From Rubrivivax sp. (GTDB lineage Bacteria; Pseudomonadota; Gammaproteobacteria; Burkholderiales; Burkholderiaceae_C): a stretch of DNA of 36,624 nucleotides. Positions 1-8,293 of the stretch are shown in pieces; positions within the stretch are counted from its first letter, which is position 1; the number at the start of each line of letters is the position of its first letter. Below the pieces are notes generated by a model. That model ran no database searches, was not told the DNA's origin, and worked only from the letters and a program-made list of their open reading frames with translations. The stretch covers positions 1-36,624 of the forward strand of contig JAUXVE010000120.1 of NCBI GenBank assembly GCA_030680415.1, written 5' to 3'. The position numbers and the translations under genes were made by a program.

Positions 1-156
1 GTCGATGCGCTGCTGGGCCAGCAGCAGGTGGTGGTGAAGAACCTCGAATCGAACTACCGTCGCGTCGACGACGTCTCGGGCGCCACGATCATGGGCGACG
101 GCCGCGTCGCATTGATCCTCGATGTCGGCGCCCTGGTGCGCAGGTCACGCCACTGA
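1..156 (+). CDS. cheA: Chemotaxis histidine kinase CheA, C-terminal end (partial)
   Basis: The first 51 codons are open in frame 1 and end at TGA 154-156. They encode the last part of a CheW-like regulatory domain: VDALLGQQQVVVKNLE, then NYRRVDDVSGATIMGDG and VALILDVGALV. This run is very typical of the end of CheA and of CheA-type hybrid kinases in pilus-linked (ChpA/PilL) chemosensory systems. The domain docks the kinase to CheW and receptor arrays at the inner membrane. The 5' part lies outside the window, so I cannot tell flagellar CheA from a ChpA/PilL-type kinase. ChpA-type would fit the nearby pilus genes, but this is only context. Confidence 0.85.
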   Translation, partial: VDALLGQQQVVVKNLESNYRRVDDVSGATIMGDGRVALILDVGALVRRSRH

Positions 157-268
157 CGGCGAGGGCAAACGCCCGATGGCCGAGGCCGCACGTCGAGCTT
201 AGACGGCTCGCCCGTCGCGGGTTGCTCCCGCCGTAAGCAGCTTTCGTCGTCGTGTCGTTCCGGTCCTA
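157..268. other. Convergent intergenic region after cheA
   Basis: This 112-bp gap separates two convergent genes. Just after the cheA stop is a small GGGC-AAAC-GCCC hairpin (about 162-173) without a T-run, so it is at best a weak terminator. I see no other structure or gene. Confidence 0.4.
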
Positions 269-2686
269 CTAGGGGCAGACCGTCGGCCGCGCAGCGCGCT
301 CGACATTCACTGTGACCCCCGAGTTCACGCCAAGGGGTGAGCGGAAGTTCACGAACACCACGCCGGAAAAAACCTCGAGGTCGCTGAAGTTGTAGACAAC
401 GGAGGTGGTGGTGCGCTCGGTCGTGCTGGGCACCGGTGTGCCGCTGCCGACGCTGACCGTGAGTCCGGCAGTGGGCGTGGTTGCGGTGATCACCGTACCG
501 GCGGCCATGGGGTTCAGTCGCGGACGCAGGCTCTTGTCCACGCTGCCCGGATTGGCGTCAGCGACAAAGAAGCTCAAGGTCTCCGTGATGCCGCCGTACC
601 AGGTGTCGTCCTGCACCGGCGTGAACAACGCCGTCTGGGTGGGCAGCGGGCCAACCTGCATCTCCAGGCCCGAGGCGCAGATAGGCCCGCTCTCGCCGTT
701 GGTTGCAAGACCACGCGTGTTGGCCCATAGCGGTCGCGCGGCCGATGTCGACAGCACGGTCTCGGTGGCGCGCCGCACGTAGACCTGGCCGGCGCCGCTC
801 CAGACGCCGTCGCAGGTGTCCGGCATGCTGGGGATGCTGGCGTCGCGCGATAGCAGGCTGTTTCCCGGCGCAGCGCAGGCCGACGCGTTGTTCACTGCCA
901 GAGGCACGAATTCGTCCTCCACGTCGTCGTAGTTGCCGTCGAAGTTGCGGTCCTTGAAGATGTTGCCCAGGTCCTGGAACGGCTCCAGCGCGTCGCGCAC
1001 GTTGTTGCCGTTGAGGTCGAGGAACGACTCCTCGCCCAGGGCATAGGCGGTGATCGTCACCCGCCCGTCCACCGGCCGCGGTTCGGAGGACACGAAGTTG
1101 GCCGTCGTGCGCGCGATGCCGCTGACAAGTTGGGTCTGCTTGATCGCTTCGATCTGGCCGCCCTCGGTGACGAAGTTGATCGAGGTGCCCGTGGGCACGG
1201 GGTTGCCGCTGCGATCGGCGGCGATGATCTGGTAGGTATTGGGCGTACCGTCGAAGTCGTAGCCTTCGATGTTCTTCGTTCCCTGCGAGAGCGAGAAGTT
1301 GAGCTGCGAGGGCAGGCCCACGGCGACGCTGAGGTTGCTGGAGACCGTGGAGATCGTCGAGCCGACCAACGTGGCCACCACGCGCACCGGCGTCGGCAGC
1401 GTGCCCGAGTTCACGCGCACGGTGACGCGGCCGAGTGCGTCGGACGCGCGCACCACCTCTGCCGTGCCCCCTTCCATGGTGACGCCGCCGGTGAGCGTGA
1501 GCAAGCGCATGGCGACGTTGACGTTGGGCAGCGCGCTGCCATTGGCGTCGCGCACCTCGAAGGTGACGATCGATGCCTCGGTGAACCCCGATCCGCGCAG
1601 GAAGATCGTCTCGGGTGCAGACGAGATGAAGGCGAGACTGGCGACGGCTGGCGAAGCGATGTTCAGCGTTGCCGTGCGCGAGTTGGCCGTACCATCGATC
1701 ACCGCTTGCAGGGTGTCCGAGGCCTGGATGGCGCCACACCCGTTGTCACGGTACTGCAGAGTAACGGTGGTCGTGGTGGCGGTGAATCGGCTCGGCGACA
1801 GTGTGGCCTTTCCTGCCGACACGCATGCCGACGACACGCTGACCTGGACCGGCGCTCCGACGCTGGCACCGTCCAGGACCAAGGTGAAGCTGGTCTGGCC
1901 GTAAGCGCCGATCGACGGTGTGACGGGATCGAACGCACTGATGGTGACGCTGGTCGCCTGCACCGTGAAGCCGGCGTCGCGTGAGACCGTGGTGCCGCCG
2001 AAGGACGCACTGGCCGTGACGACGTCGGCCCCGGCGCCGGTCGTGCTGGTGGGCGACAGGATCACCACGGCCTGCCCGGCGGCGTCGGTCAGGGCCGTGG
2101 CGACATTGGGTACCGCCAATCCGCGCTGAACATCGAAGCTGATGACCTGGCCACCCACGCCTTTGCCGGCGGCGTCCTTCAACACGGCCGTGACGATGGC
2201 CGGATTGGCCGAACTGATCGAACTCCTGCTGAGGGTGATCTCCATGGCCGGCACGCCACCGCCCGTGTCCTGGACCTGCAGCGGCGCCGTCTTGATCAGG
2301 TTGCCGCTGGTGGCCGTGACGGTGATCGTACGGTTGCTTCGATCCGAGCCGATGCCCACCGTCGCAGTCACCTTTCCGCTGGCGTCGGTGGTGGTTGCGC
2401 CGGGTGTGACGACGCCGTCGTTGTCGACACTGAAGCTGACCGGTACCCCCGGCACTGTGTTGCGGCTGCTGTCGATGGCGGTGGCAGTCGCCAACACCGT
2501 CTGGGTTCCGTCGTTCGACACGCCGTTGGCACTGAGGACCAGGACGAGATCCGTTGCGGACGGGCTCGCGCCCGGGTCGATGCTGCCGCCGCCGAACGAC
2601 GACGTTCCGGCTGACCCGCCGCCGCCCCCGCAAGCGGCCAGCATCAGCAGGGCCATCATCGAAAGCAAGCGTTGAAGCATCGTCAT
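269..2686 (-). CDS. Ig-like-repeat lipoprotein with two EF-hand-type calcium loops
   Basis: Predicted 805-aa surface or periplasmic lipoprotein. I chose ATG 2686 because AGGAA lies 8 nt upstream and the protein then begins with a normal lipoprotein signal (lipobox LAAC, Cys19) followed by a Gly/Ser-rich tether. The body is a string of beta-rich, Ig-like repeats of the bacterial Big_1/invasin type, with motifs such as VPGVPVSFSVDNDGVV and TTTDASGKVTATV. Residues about 557-568 (DLNGNNVRDALE) and 579-590 (DRNFDGNYDDVE) are textbook EF-hand/dockerin-type loops. The C-terminal part has further beta domains and several Cys. The gene starts 83 bp after pilQ on the same strand, so it may be co-transcribed with the pilus operon. 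The role is inferred: adhesin, or a calcium-sensing pilus accessory. No specific family member was recognised. Confidence 0.8.
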   Translation of the reverse strand: MTMLQRLLSMMALLMLAACGGGGGSAGTSSFGGGSIDPGASPSATDLVLVLSANGVSNDGTQTVLATATAIDSSRNTVPGVPVSFSVDNDGVVTPGATTTDASGKVTATVGIGSDRSNRTITVTATSGNLIKTAPLQVQDTGGGVPAMEITLSRSSISSANPAIVTAVLKDAAGKGVGGQVISFDVQRGLAVPNVATALTDAAGQAVVILSPTSTTGAGADVVTASASFGGTTVSRDAGFTVQATSVTISAFDPVTPSIGAYGQTSFTLVLDGASVGAPVQVSVSSACVSAGKATLSPSRFTATTTTVTLQYRDNGCGAIQASDTLQAVIDGTANSRTATLNIASPAVASLAFISSAPETIFLRGSGFTEASIVTFEVRDANGSALPNVNVAMRLLTLTGGVTMEGGTAEVVRASDALGRVTVRVNSGTLPTPVRVVATLVGSTISTVSSNLSVAVGLPSQLNFSLSQGTKNIEGYDFDGTPNTYQIIAADRSGNPVPTGTSINFVTEGGQIEAIKQTQLVSGIARTTANFVSSEPRPVDGRVTITAYALGEESFLDLNGNNVRDALEPFQDLGNIFKDRNFDGNYDDVEDEFVPLAVNNASACAAPGNSLLSRDASIPSMPDTCDGVWSGAGQVYVRRATETVLSTSAARPLWANTRGLATNGESGPICASGLEMQVGPLPTQTALFTPVQDDTWYGGITETLSFFVADANPGSVDKSLRPRLNPMAAGTVITATTPTAGLTVSVGSGTPVPSTTERTTTSVVYNFSDLEVFSGVVFVNFRSPLGVNSGVTVNVERAARPTVCP

Positions 2687-2738
2687 AGTCGGGTTTCCTG
2701 GGGCGAGGCCGAAGGGTGGCAGTGCGGGCGCGTGGCCA

Positions 2739-2760
2739 GCGGCGGGCACTTGCCCGCCGC
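2739..2760. repeat. Perfect 9-bp hairpin between pilQ and the Ig-like gene
   Basis: Arms 2739-2747 and 2752-2760 (GCGGCGGGC / GCCCGCCGC) enclose a 4-nt loop. It sits 9 bp past the pilQ stop codon and 53 bp before the next start. No T-run follows on the minus strand, so it is not a classical intrinsic terminator. It could protect the 3' end of pilQ mRNA or attenuate read-through into the lipoprotein gene. Confidence 0.6.
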
Positions 2761-2769
2761 GGCGAGTCG

Positions 2770-4923
2770 TCAGCGTGCCGCCGAACGGTCGGTCACGATC
2801 TTGGGGGTGATGAAGATGAGCAGTTCGGTCTTGCTCGTGCTCCGAACCCGGTTCTGGAACAGCAGCCCGAGCACCGGGATGTCGCCCAGCAGCGGCACCT
2901 TGTTGACTTCGTTGCGCTCGTCCTGCGTGAAGATGCCGCCGATGACGACGGTGCCGCCGTTCTCGACCAGCACTTCGGTGTTGACCTTCTTCGTGTTGAT
3001 GGCGGGCCCGGCCGGTGTCGCTGCGCCGCGACTGTCCTTGCTGACTTCCAGTGTCAGGATGACGTTGCCTTCAGGCGTGATCTGGGGCGTGACCTCCATG
3101 CGCAGGCTGGCCTTCTTGAATGCCACCGAGGTGGCGCCGCTGGAAGTGGCCTGCTGGTAGGGGAGTTCCTCGCCTTGCTCGATGCTCGCCTTCTTCTGGT
3201 CGGCGGTGATGACGCGCGGGCTCGAGATGATGTTGCCCCGGCCTTCGGCTTCCAGCGCGGAGAGTTCGAGGTTGAGGAAGCGGTTGGCGGTGGCGCCGAA
3301 CAGCGACAGCGCGAAGGTCGCCGCCGATGCCGTGGCGAAGCTGCTGGTGTTGGCCGGCAGGCTGACGAAGGGCGTGTCGCCATAGCTGTACGGCTGACCT
3401 TGCAGCGTCGTCGAGCCGATGGCGTTGTAGTTGCCGCCGACGGTGATGCGGTTGTCACCGCCCACCCCCCAGCCCGGCGTGCCGCCCTGGATGCCGCGGC
3501 GGTCGTTGCCGCCGAGCCGGATGCCCAGCGAACGACCGAAGGTGTCGTCGGCCTCGACGATGCGCGCTTCGATCAGCACCTGGCGCACCGGGATGTCGAT
3601 CTTGGCGATCAGCGTCTGGATTTCCTCGAGCTTGCTCGGGATGTCGGTGACGAAGAGCTGGTTGGTGCGGCCTTCGAAGAGCACGCTGCCGCGTGGCGAC
3701 AACAGGCGCGTGTTCTGGCTGCCGGCGCCGCCGCTCTGGCCGAGCGCCTGCCCGGTCAGGCTCTTGGCGACGTCTTCGCTCTTGGTGTAGTTGAGCTGGA
3801 ACGACTGCGTGCGCAAGGGCTCGAGTTCGGCCACCTTCTTCTTGGCTTCCAGGTCGACCTGCTCCTTGGCGGCGAGTTCGTCCTTGGGCGCGATCCACAG
3901 CACGTTGCCGTTCTTGCGCACGCCCAGGCCCTTGCTCTGCATGATGATGTCCAGCGCCTGGTCCCAGGGCACGTCCTTCAGGCGCAGCGTCACGGTGCCG
4001 GTGACGGTGTCGCTGGTGACGACGTTGAAGTTGGTGAAGTCGGCGATCACCTGCAACAGCGCGCGCACCTCGATGTTCTGGAAGTTCAGGCTCAGCTTCT
4101 CGCCCTGGAAGCCGGGGCCCTGGGTGAGCTTGTTGGGGTCGATCTTGAGCGGCCGCACCTCGAGCACGAACTGGTTGTCGCTTTGGTAGGCGCTGTGCTC
4201 CCAGGCGCCGATGGGGTCGACCACCATGCGCACGCGGTCGCCGCTCTGGAAGGTGGCGATGCTGCGCACCGGGGTGCCGAAGTCGGAGACGTCCAGCCGC
4301 CGGCGCAAGGTGTCGGGCAGCGTCGAGCGCAGGAACTCCACCACCAGGCTCTGGCCCTGCTGGCGGATGTCGACCCCGACCTGCGTGCTGGGCAGGCTGA
4401 CGATGACGCGGCCGGCGCCGTCGGCACCGCGGCGGAAGTCGATGTCGCGCAATGCCTGCGAGACGATGTTCTGCGCCGGGGCGAAGGTCGCCGGCTGTTG
4501 CTCGGCCGCGGGCGCGGCGGCGGCCAGCGGCGAGCCCGAAACGTCCAGCACCACCAGCAGTGTCTTGCCCTGCAGCTGGGCACGGTAGCCCGAGGCCTGC
4601 TTGAGGTTGAGCACCAGCCGCGTGCGGTCGCCGCCCTGGGCCACGCTCACCGAACGCAGGTTGCCCTGGTTGACTTCGACGTTGTTGCGCCCGATGGCGT
4701 TGCCGACACCGGGCAGGTCGATGGCGATGCGTGGCGGCGCCTGCACCGAAAAGCCGGCGGGAACGGCAGCCAGGGGCTCGGATAACTCGATGCGGACGAC
4801 TTCGGTGCCGGCCTGCTGGCTGCTCGTGATCGACTGGATGACGTTCTGCGCCCAGGCGGCACAAGGTGCGGCGGCGGCGGCCACGGTGGCCAGGGCGGCA
4901 AGTGCGGCTCGCCAGTGAAACAT
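2770..4923 (-). CDS. pilQ: Type IV pilus secretin PilQ
   Basis: Predicted 717-aa outer-membrane secretin, the ring through which the type IV pilus passes. ATG 4923 has AGGAG about 8 nt upstream and gives a signal peptide (MFHWRAALAALATV, cleavage near AWA/Q, residue 25). Domains in order: two AMIN domains (peptidoglycan binding, roughly residues 45-120 and 155-260), a secretin/TonB short N-terminal domain (about 275-350, SLNFQNIEVRALLQVIADF), an N-domain, then the secretin domain. The secretin signature is seen in VLIEARIVEADDTFGRSLGI and near the end in NGGTVVIGGIFTQDE and VPLLGDIPVLGLLF. It is the last pil gene in pilMNOPQ and is separated from pilP by 104 bp that hold a REP-like palindrome. 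The open frame continues upstream of 4923, but that part is an out-of-frame shadow of pilP/pilO. Confidence 0.97.
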   Translation of the reverse strand: MFHWRAALAALATVAAAAAPCAAWAQNVIQSITSSQQAGTEVVRIELSEPLAAVPAGFSVQAPPRIAIDLPGVGNAIGRNNVEVNQGNLRSVSVAQGGDRTRLVLNLKQASGYRAQLQGKTLLVVLDVSGSPLAAAAPAAEQQPATFAPAQNIVSQALRDIDFRRGADGAGRVIVSLPSTQVGVDIRQQGQSLVVEFLRSTLPDTLRRRLDVSDFGTPVRSIATFQSGDRVRMVVDPIGAWEHSAYQSDNQFVLEVRPLKIDPNKLTQGPGFQGEKLSLNFQNIEVRALLQVIADFTNFNVVTSDTVTGTVTLRLKDVPWDQALDIIMQSKGLGVRKNGNVLWIAPKDELAAKEQVDLEAKKKVAELEPLRTQSFQLNYTKSEDVAKSLTGQALGQSGGAGSQNTRLLSPRGSVLFEGRTNQLFVTDIPSKLEEIQTLIAKIDIPVRQVLIEARIVEADDTFGRSLGIRLGGNDRRGIQGGTPGWGVGGDNRITVGGNYNAIGSTTLQGQPYSYGDTPFVSLPANTSSFATASAATFALSLFGATANRFLNLELSALEAEGRGNIISSPRVITADQKKASIEQGEELPYQQATSSGATSVAFKKASLRMEVTPQITPEGNVILTLEVSKDSRGAATPAGPAINTKKVNTEVLVENGGTVVIGGIFTQDERNEVNKVPLLGDIPVLGLLFQNRVRSTSKTELLIFITPKIVTDRSAAR

Positions 4924-4950
4924 GGTGGGGGTCTCCTGGGTAACTTGTTG

Positions 4951-5020
4951 GCCCCCGAAGGCGCCCATGGCGCCCTCCCCCCGGGGGGGCGTGAGCCAGC
5001 TTCGGGCGGCCGTGCGCAGG
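4951..5020. repeat. REP-like GC-rich palindromic repeat, copy 1 (pilP-pilQ spacer)
   Basis: The core at 4951-4990 reads CCCCCGAAG, then GGCGCC-cat-GGCGCC, then CTCCCCCC/GGGGGGGC. It is the same element as at 33126-33222, where the same blocks occur in the same order. It fills most of the spacer inside the pil operon, so it is transcribed. The long C/G stems could pause polymerase or shield mRNA between pilP and pilQ. Confidence 0.65.
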
Positions 5021-5027
5021 CTCGTCC

Positions 5028-5558
5028 TCATCGCGCCTTCTCCTGCAACTGCAACGTTCCTGGGCGCTCGATCCATTCGCCGGCGGCGTCCTGCACGATC
5101 TCGCGCAGCGCGATCTCGGTTTCGCCGATGCGTGTGATGCGGCCGTAGTTCTGGCCCAGGTAGTCGCCCACCTTGACCTGGTAGAGCAGGTTGTCCACCC
5201 GCAGCAGCGCAAAGGGCCGGCCCTGTTTGGTGACGCTGCCGACCATGCTCATGCTGTCCAGCGGGTAGGCCTCCAGCGGCTCCTTGCGCCGGTTCAGCTC
5301 CGACGCCAGCGCCGAATTCGGCTGCCGCGCCTCCTGCTTGAGGGCGACGGTGAGCTTCTGGGTGCTGAACGGGTCTACCGACTGTGCCGAGCTGTAGGGC
5401 TCGGGGTTGAATTGCTTGGGCGACTGCAGCGGCGGCACGTTGGGCTTGACCTCGCGACGTTCGCGCTCCATCCATTCGCGCAACTGGTCGTGGTCGGCGC
5501 TGCAGCCGGCCAGCACGGCAGTGGCCAGGACGGCTGCAGCCCAGGGCAGGGCCCTCAC
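5028..5558 (-). CDS. pilP: Type IV pilus assembly lipoprotein PilP
   Basis: Predicted 176-aa inner-membrane lipoprotein of the pilus alignment subcomplex. It links PilN/PilO to the periplasmic domains of the secretin PilQ. The lipobox LAGC puts the lipidated Cys at residue 19. A proline-rich linker (about 35-60, KPNVPPLQSPKQFNPEPYSS) leads to the compact beta domain. The region DSMSMVGSVTKQGRPFALL followed by YQVKVGDYLGQNYGRIT is the family signature. The start overlaps the pilO stop by 4 bp. Length and order match PilP in pilMNOPQ operons. Confidence 0.95.
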   Translation of the reverse strand: MRALPWAAAVLATAVLAGCSADHDQLREWMERERREVKPNVPPLQSPKQFNPEPYSSAQSVDPFSTQKLTVALKQEARQPNSALASELNRRKEPLEAYPLDSMSMVGSVTKQGRPFALLRVDNLLYQVKVGDYLGQNYGRITRIGETEIALREIVQDAAGEWIERPGTLQLQEKAR

Positions 5559-6250
5559 TTCCTGGCCCCCGCTGACTTGGCGGCGGCAGCGGCCTTGCGT
5601 TGCTCGGCGACCTCGTTCTCGTCGAGGTAGCGGTAGGTGCGCGCGGTGGCGTCCATCGCCAGCGTGCTGCTGCCGTCGCGGGCCTGCACCGGTGCGATGC
5701 TGATGTTCTGCAGCGTGACGATGCGCGACAGGTTGGCCACGTCGGCGGCAAACGAGCCGATGTCGTGGTAGCGGCCGCTGACGCGGATGGCGATGGGCAG
5801 CTCGGCGTAATAGTCCTTGACCTGCACCTGGCCCGGGCGGAAGAGCTCGAACTGCAGCCCGCGGCCGAGGCCGGCCTGGTTGATGTCGGACAGCAGCGCA
5901 TCCATCTCGGCCTTGCCGGGCAACTGCTTCTCGAGTTGCATGACGTATTCCTGCACCTGCAGCTTCTGCTTGCGCAGTTCACCCAGGTTCACGGCCTGGG
6001 CCAGCCGGTCGCGATAGCGGGCCTGCAACTGGGGTTCCTGCTGGCGCGCCGCCTCGAGCTCGTCGGTGGCGTCGGTCAGCAGCAGGAACCAGCCAGCCAC
6101 CACCACTGCCAGCGCTGCCGCCAGCCACGCCGCGGCCTTGGGCAGCAGCGGCCACTGGCCGGGCTCGTTGGTGTTGAGGTTGCGGAACTGCGCCGTCGCC
6201 TGGCCGAGCAGGGTGCCGACGTCGAAGTTGATGGTCGATGCCTTGGCCAT
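5555..6250 (-). CDS. pilO: Type IV pilus inner-membrane protein PilO
   Basis: Predicted 231-aa bitopic protein. It has a short cytoplasmic N-terminus, one membrane segment at about residues 40-60 (AAAWLAAALAVVVAGWFLLL), a coiled-coil stretch (about 62-115) and a ferredoxin-like periplasmic domain (QFELFRPGQVQVKDYYAELP, IAIRVSGRYHDIGSF). PilO pairs with PilN and carries PilP, coupling the cytoplasmic PilM ring to the secretin. It overlaps pilP by 4 bp and lies 7 bp after pilN. The C-terminus is Ala/Lys-rich and probably disordered. Confidence 0.95.
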   Translation of the reverse strand: MAKASTINFDVGTLLGQATAQFRNLNTNEPGQWPLLPKAAAWLAAALAVVVAGWFLLLTDATDELEAARQQEPQLQARYRDRLAQAVNLGELRKQKLQVQEYVMQLEKQLPGKAEMDALLSDINQAGLGRGLQFELFRPGQVQVKDYYAELPIAIRVSGRYHDIGSFAADVANLSRIVTLQNISIAPVQARDGSSTLAMDATARTYRYLDENEVAEQRKAAAAAKSAGARK

Positions 6251-6257
6251 GTCGCCC

Positions 6258-6890
6258 TCAGGTGGTCTTGGCAGGCGCTGCCGCCGGCCGCGGCGCGGCG
6301 CCAGAGGCGGCGCCCGAGGCGGCGATCGCCTGAGGGCGCTTGAGCGTCACGCGCATCGAGAATTCGAACAGTCGGCGCTGCTCGCGGTTGGCGGTGGTCG
6401 CGGTCACGGCCTTGATTTCCACCAGCTCGGGCCTTTCCAGCCATGCGGAGTTGTACAGGGTGTTGCGCAGCAGCTCCGAGACGCGTTCGTTGGTCTGCGC
6501 CACGCCGTTGATGGTCACCACCTGCGCGTTCTGCTTGATGGCGGTGAAGTACACCCCTTCGGGCGTCTGCTTGACGAGTTCGTTGAGCAGGTGCACGGGC
6601 ACGTTGCGGTCGGTCTGCAGGTCTTCGACGGCCTTCTGGCGCGCCTTCAGCGCCTCGATCTCGGTGCGCAGGGTGGCGATGTCCTTGATCTGGACGTCGA
6701 GCCTGGCGATCTCGGCAGTCAGGAAGTCGTTGCGCGACTGCTGCGCTGCAGTCATCTGCTGCAGCACCGAAAACCACAGGCCGACGACGGCGGCACCGGC
6801 CACGGCGCAGGCGCCCAGGCCGACAAAAAACGCCCGTTTGCGCTGGCGGCGCCTTTCTTCGCGGTGCGGCAGCAGGTTGATGAGGATCAC
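6258..6890 (-). CDS. pilN: Type IV pilus inner-membrane protein PilN
   Basis: Predicted 210-aa bitopic protein starting MILINLLPHREERRRQRKR. This conserved cytoplasmic INLLP motif inserts into a groove of PilM. One membrane helix follows (about residues 20-43), then a coiled coil and a ferredoxin-like domain that dimerises with PilO. The tail is Ala/Pro-rich. The start overlaps the pilM stop by 4 bp. Confidence 0.95.
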   Translation of the reverse strand: MILINLLPHREERRRQRKRAFFVGLGACAVAGAAVVGLWFSVLQQMTAAQQSRNDFLTAEIARLDVQIKDIATLRTEIEALKARQKAVEDLQTDRNVPVHLLNELVKQTPEGVYFTAIKQNAQVVTINGVAQTNERVSELLRNTLYNSAWLERPELVEIKAVTATTANREQRRLFEFSMRVTLKRPQAIAASGAASGAAPRPAAAPAKTT

Positions 6891-7966
6891 AGCATGAACC
6901 TCCGCATCGCCAGGCCACAGGCGGTGAGGTAGGACGGCGCCTCGCGGCGCACGCGGCTTTCGCGCACCGCCGAACCGAGTTGCATGTGGTCGAAGGGGTT
7001 GACGACACTGGAGGCAAAGCCGGTGAGGTCGGTGACGCGATCCTTCAGCCCCGGCAGCGTGGCGGTGCCGCCGGCCAGCATGACGTAGTGCACCTTGTGG
7101 TGCGGCGTGCTGGTGAAGAAGTACTGCAGCGCGCGCCCGATCTCCTGCGACAGGCTGTCGACGAAGGGCGCCAGGATGGCCGCCTCGTAGTCTTCGGGCA
7201 GGTCGCCGCTGAGCTTCTTGGCCTCGGCCTCCTCGAACGAGAAACCGTACTGGCGGCTGATGAGTTGCGTGAGTTGCGAGCCGCCGAAGGCCTGGTCGCG
7301 GTCATACAGCATCTCGTCGTCGCGCAGCACCTTGAGGCTGGTGGTGTCGGCGCCGATCTCGAACAGCGCCACCAGGGCGTCCCGGCCTTCGTTGGGCAAC
7401 GCGGCAACGACACGACCCATGGCCATGCGCGAGGCGTGCGACTCGATGTCCAGCACCGCCGGCTTCAGGCCCGCGGCCTCGGCCAGACCCTGGCGGTCCT
7501 GCACGCGATCCTTGCGGCTGGCGGCAATCAGAACCTCCACGTCACCGGCGGAGGTGGGGCTGGGACCGATGACGCAGAAGTCGAGGCTGACCTCGTCGAG
7601 TGAGAACGGGATGTACTGGTTGGCCTCGCTCTCGACCTGCAGTTCCATCTCCTCTTCGCGCAGGCCGGCGGGCAGCATGATCTTCTTGGTGATGACGGCC
7701 GACTGCGGCATGGCCATCACGACCTGCTTGCTCCTGGTGCCGCTCTTGACCACGACGCGCCTGACAGCGGCGGCGACCTCGTCGAACTTCTCGATCTGGC
7801 CGTCGGTGATCCAGCCCTTCTCGAACGGTTCGGACGCGAAACGCTCGAGCACATACTCGCCGGCCGCGGTTTGACCGAGTTCGACCAGCTTCACGCTGGA
7901 CGAACTGATATCCAGCCCGATCATGGGTGGGTGTTTACGACCCAGCAGAACATCCAGAAAACCCAA
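6887..7966 (-). CDS. pilM: Type IV pilus actin-like ATPase PilM
   Basis: Predicted 359-aa cytoplasmic protein of the actin/FtsA fold that forms a ring under the pilus and binds the PilN N-terminus. The nucleotide-binding fold is visible as MIGLDISSSSVKLVELG near the N-terminus, VALFEIGADTTSLKVL (phosphate 2 region) and VMLAGGTATLPGLKDRV (adenosine region). I start it at TTG 7966 rather than GTG 7999. GGGGAG lies 8 nt before the TTG, and the protein then begins GFLDVLLGRKHPPMIGLD, as in related PilM proteins. It is the first gene of pilMNOPQ. Confidence 0.92.
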   Translation of the reverse strand: MGFLDVLLGRKHPPMIGLDISSSSVKLVELGQTAAGEYVLERFASEPFEKGWITDGQIEKFDEVAAAVRRVVVKSGTRSKQVVMAMPQSAVITKKIMLPAGLREEEMELQVESEANQYIPFSLDEVSLDFCVIGPSPTSAGDVEVLIAASRKDRVQDRQGLAEAAGLKPAVLDIESHASRMAMGRVVAALPNEGRDALVALFEIGADTTSLKVLRDDEMLYDRDQAFGGSQLTQLISRQYGFSFEEAEAKKLSGDLPEDYEAAILAPFVDSLSQEIGRALQYFFTSTPHHKVHYVMLAGGTATLPGLKDRVTDLTGFASSVVNPFDHMQLGSAVRESRVRREAPSYLTACGLAMRRFML

Positions 7967-8045
7967 GTTAAGTACTCCCCAGCCACGTGACCCGGCCACA
8001 ACTGCAACGCGACAAGGCTCCCCTGCTTGTTAAGAAGTTACTTCA

Positions 8046-8074
8046 ATGCTAGCAGTAAAGCCCTTGTGCACCAA
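8046..8074 (-). promoter_or_regulatory. Candidate sigma70 promoter for pilMNOPQ
   Basis: On the minus strand, TTGGTG (8074-8069) is followed after 17 bp by TAGCAT (8051-8046). This would start transcription near 8039, about 70 nt ahead of the pilM TTG. Both boxes are partial matches, so this is a candidate only. Confidence 0.35.
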
Positions 8075-8261
8075 AGTAAAAAGCCGGCTGAGTACCCCCT
8101 GTTTCGTTGCTCGAGGTTGACGCTTTGCAGTGCGGTTGAAACAAGCGGCAAGCGGGCCTCAGGATCAACCGCCGCGCGTTGGCCAGCACTGTGGACAATC
8201 TCACGAACGGGGTGCTGCGACCCACCTGCCGGCATGTGGCGGCCCTGCGGCGGCCCCTTCC

Positions 8262-8267
8262 TATAAT
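8262..8267 (+). promoter_or_regulatory. Consensus -10 box ahead of mrcA
   Basis: A perfect TATAAT stands 26 nt before the mrcA ATG and predicts a start near 8274 with a leader of about 20 nt. No recognisable -35 box lies at 16-18 bp spacing. Confidence 0.5.
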
Positions 8268-8293
8268 CCTTCGACCCGGATCCCGGGATCTTC

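Larger units (their letters stand above)
7967..8293. other. Divergent intergenic region pilM / mrcA
   Basis: This 327-bp region lies between divergently transcribed pilM and mrcA. It holds candidate promoters for both, annotated separately. It is locally less GC-rich near pilM. I see no convincing ORF or RNA gene in the rest. Confidence 0.6.

Noticed and set aside
2716..4785. Long plus-strand open frame (689 codons) opposite pilQ
   Set aside because: It is a codon-bias shadow of pilQ in a high-GC genome, with no start signal and low-complexity His/Asp/Gly/Ala-rich translation. Similar long shadows lie opposite mrcA, lysA, ilvA, gspD and gspE.
4924..5982. A 1070-aa open frame that would fuse 353 extra residues to the N-terminus of PilQ
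   Set aside because: The extra part is an Arg/Ser/Pro-rich shadow of pilO and pilP plus the REP-like spacer. PilQ has its own signal peptide and Shine-Dalgarno sequence at 4923.
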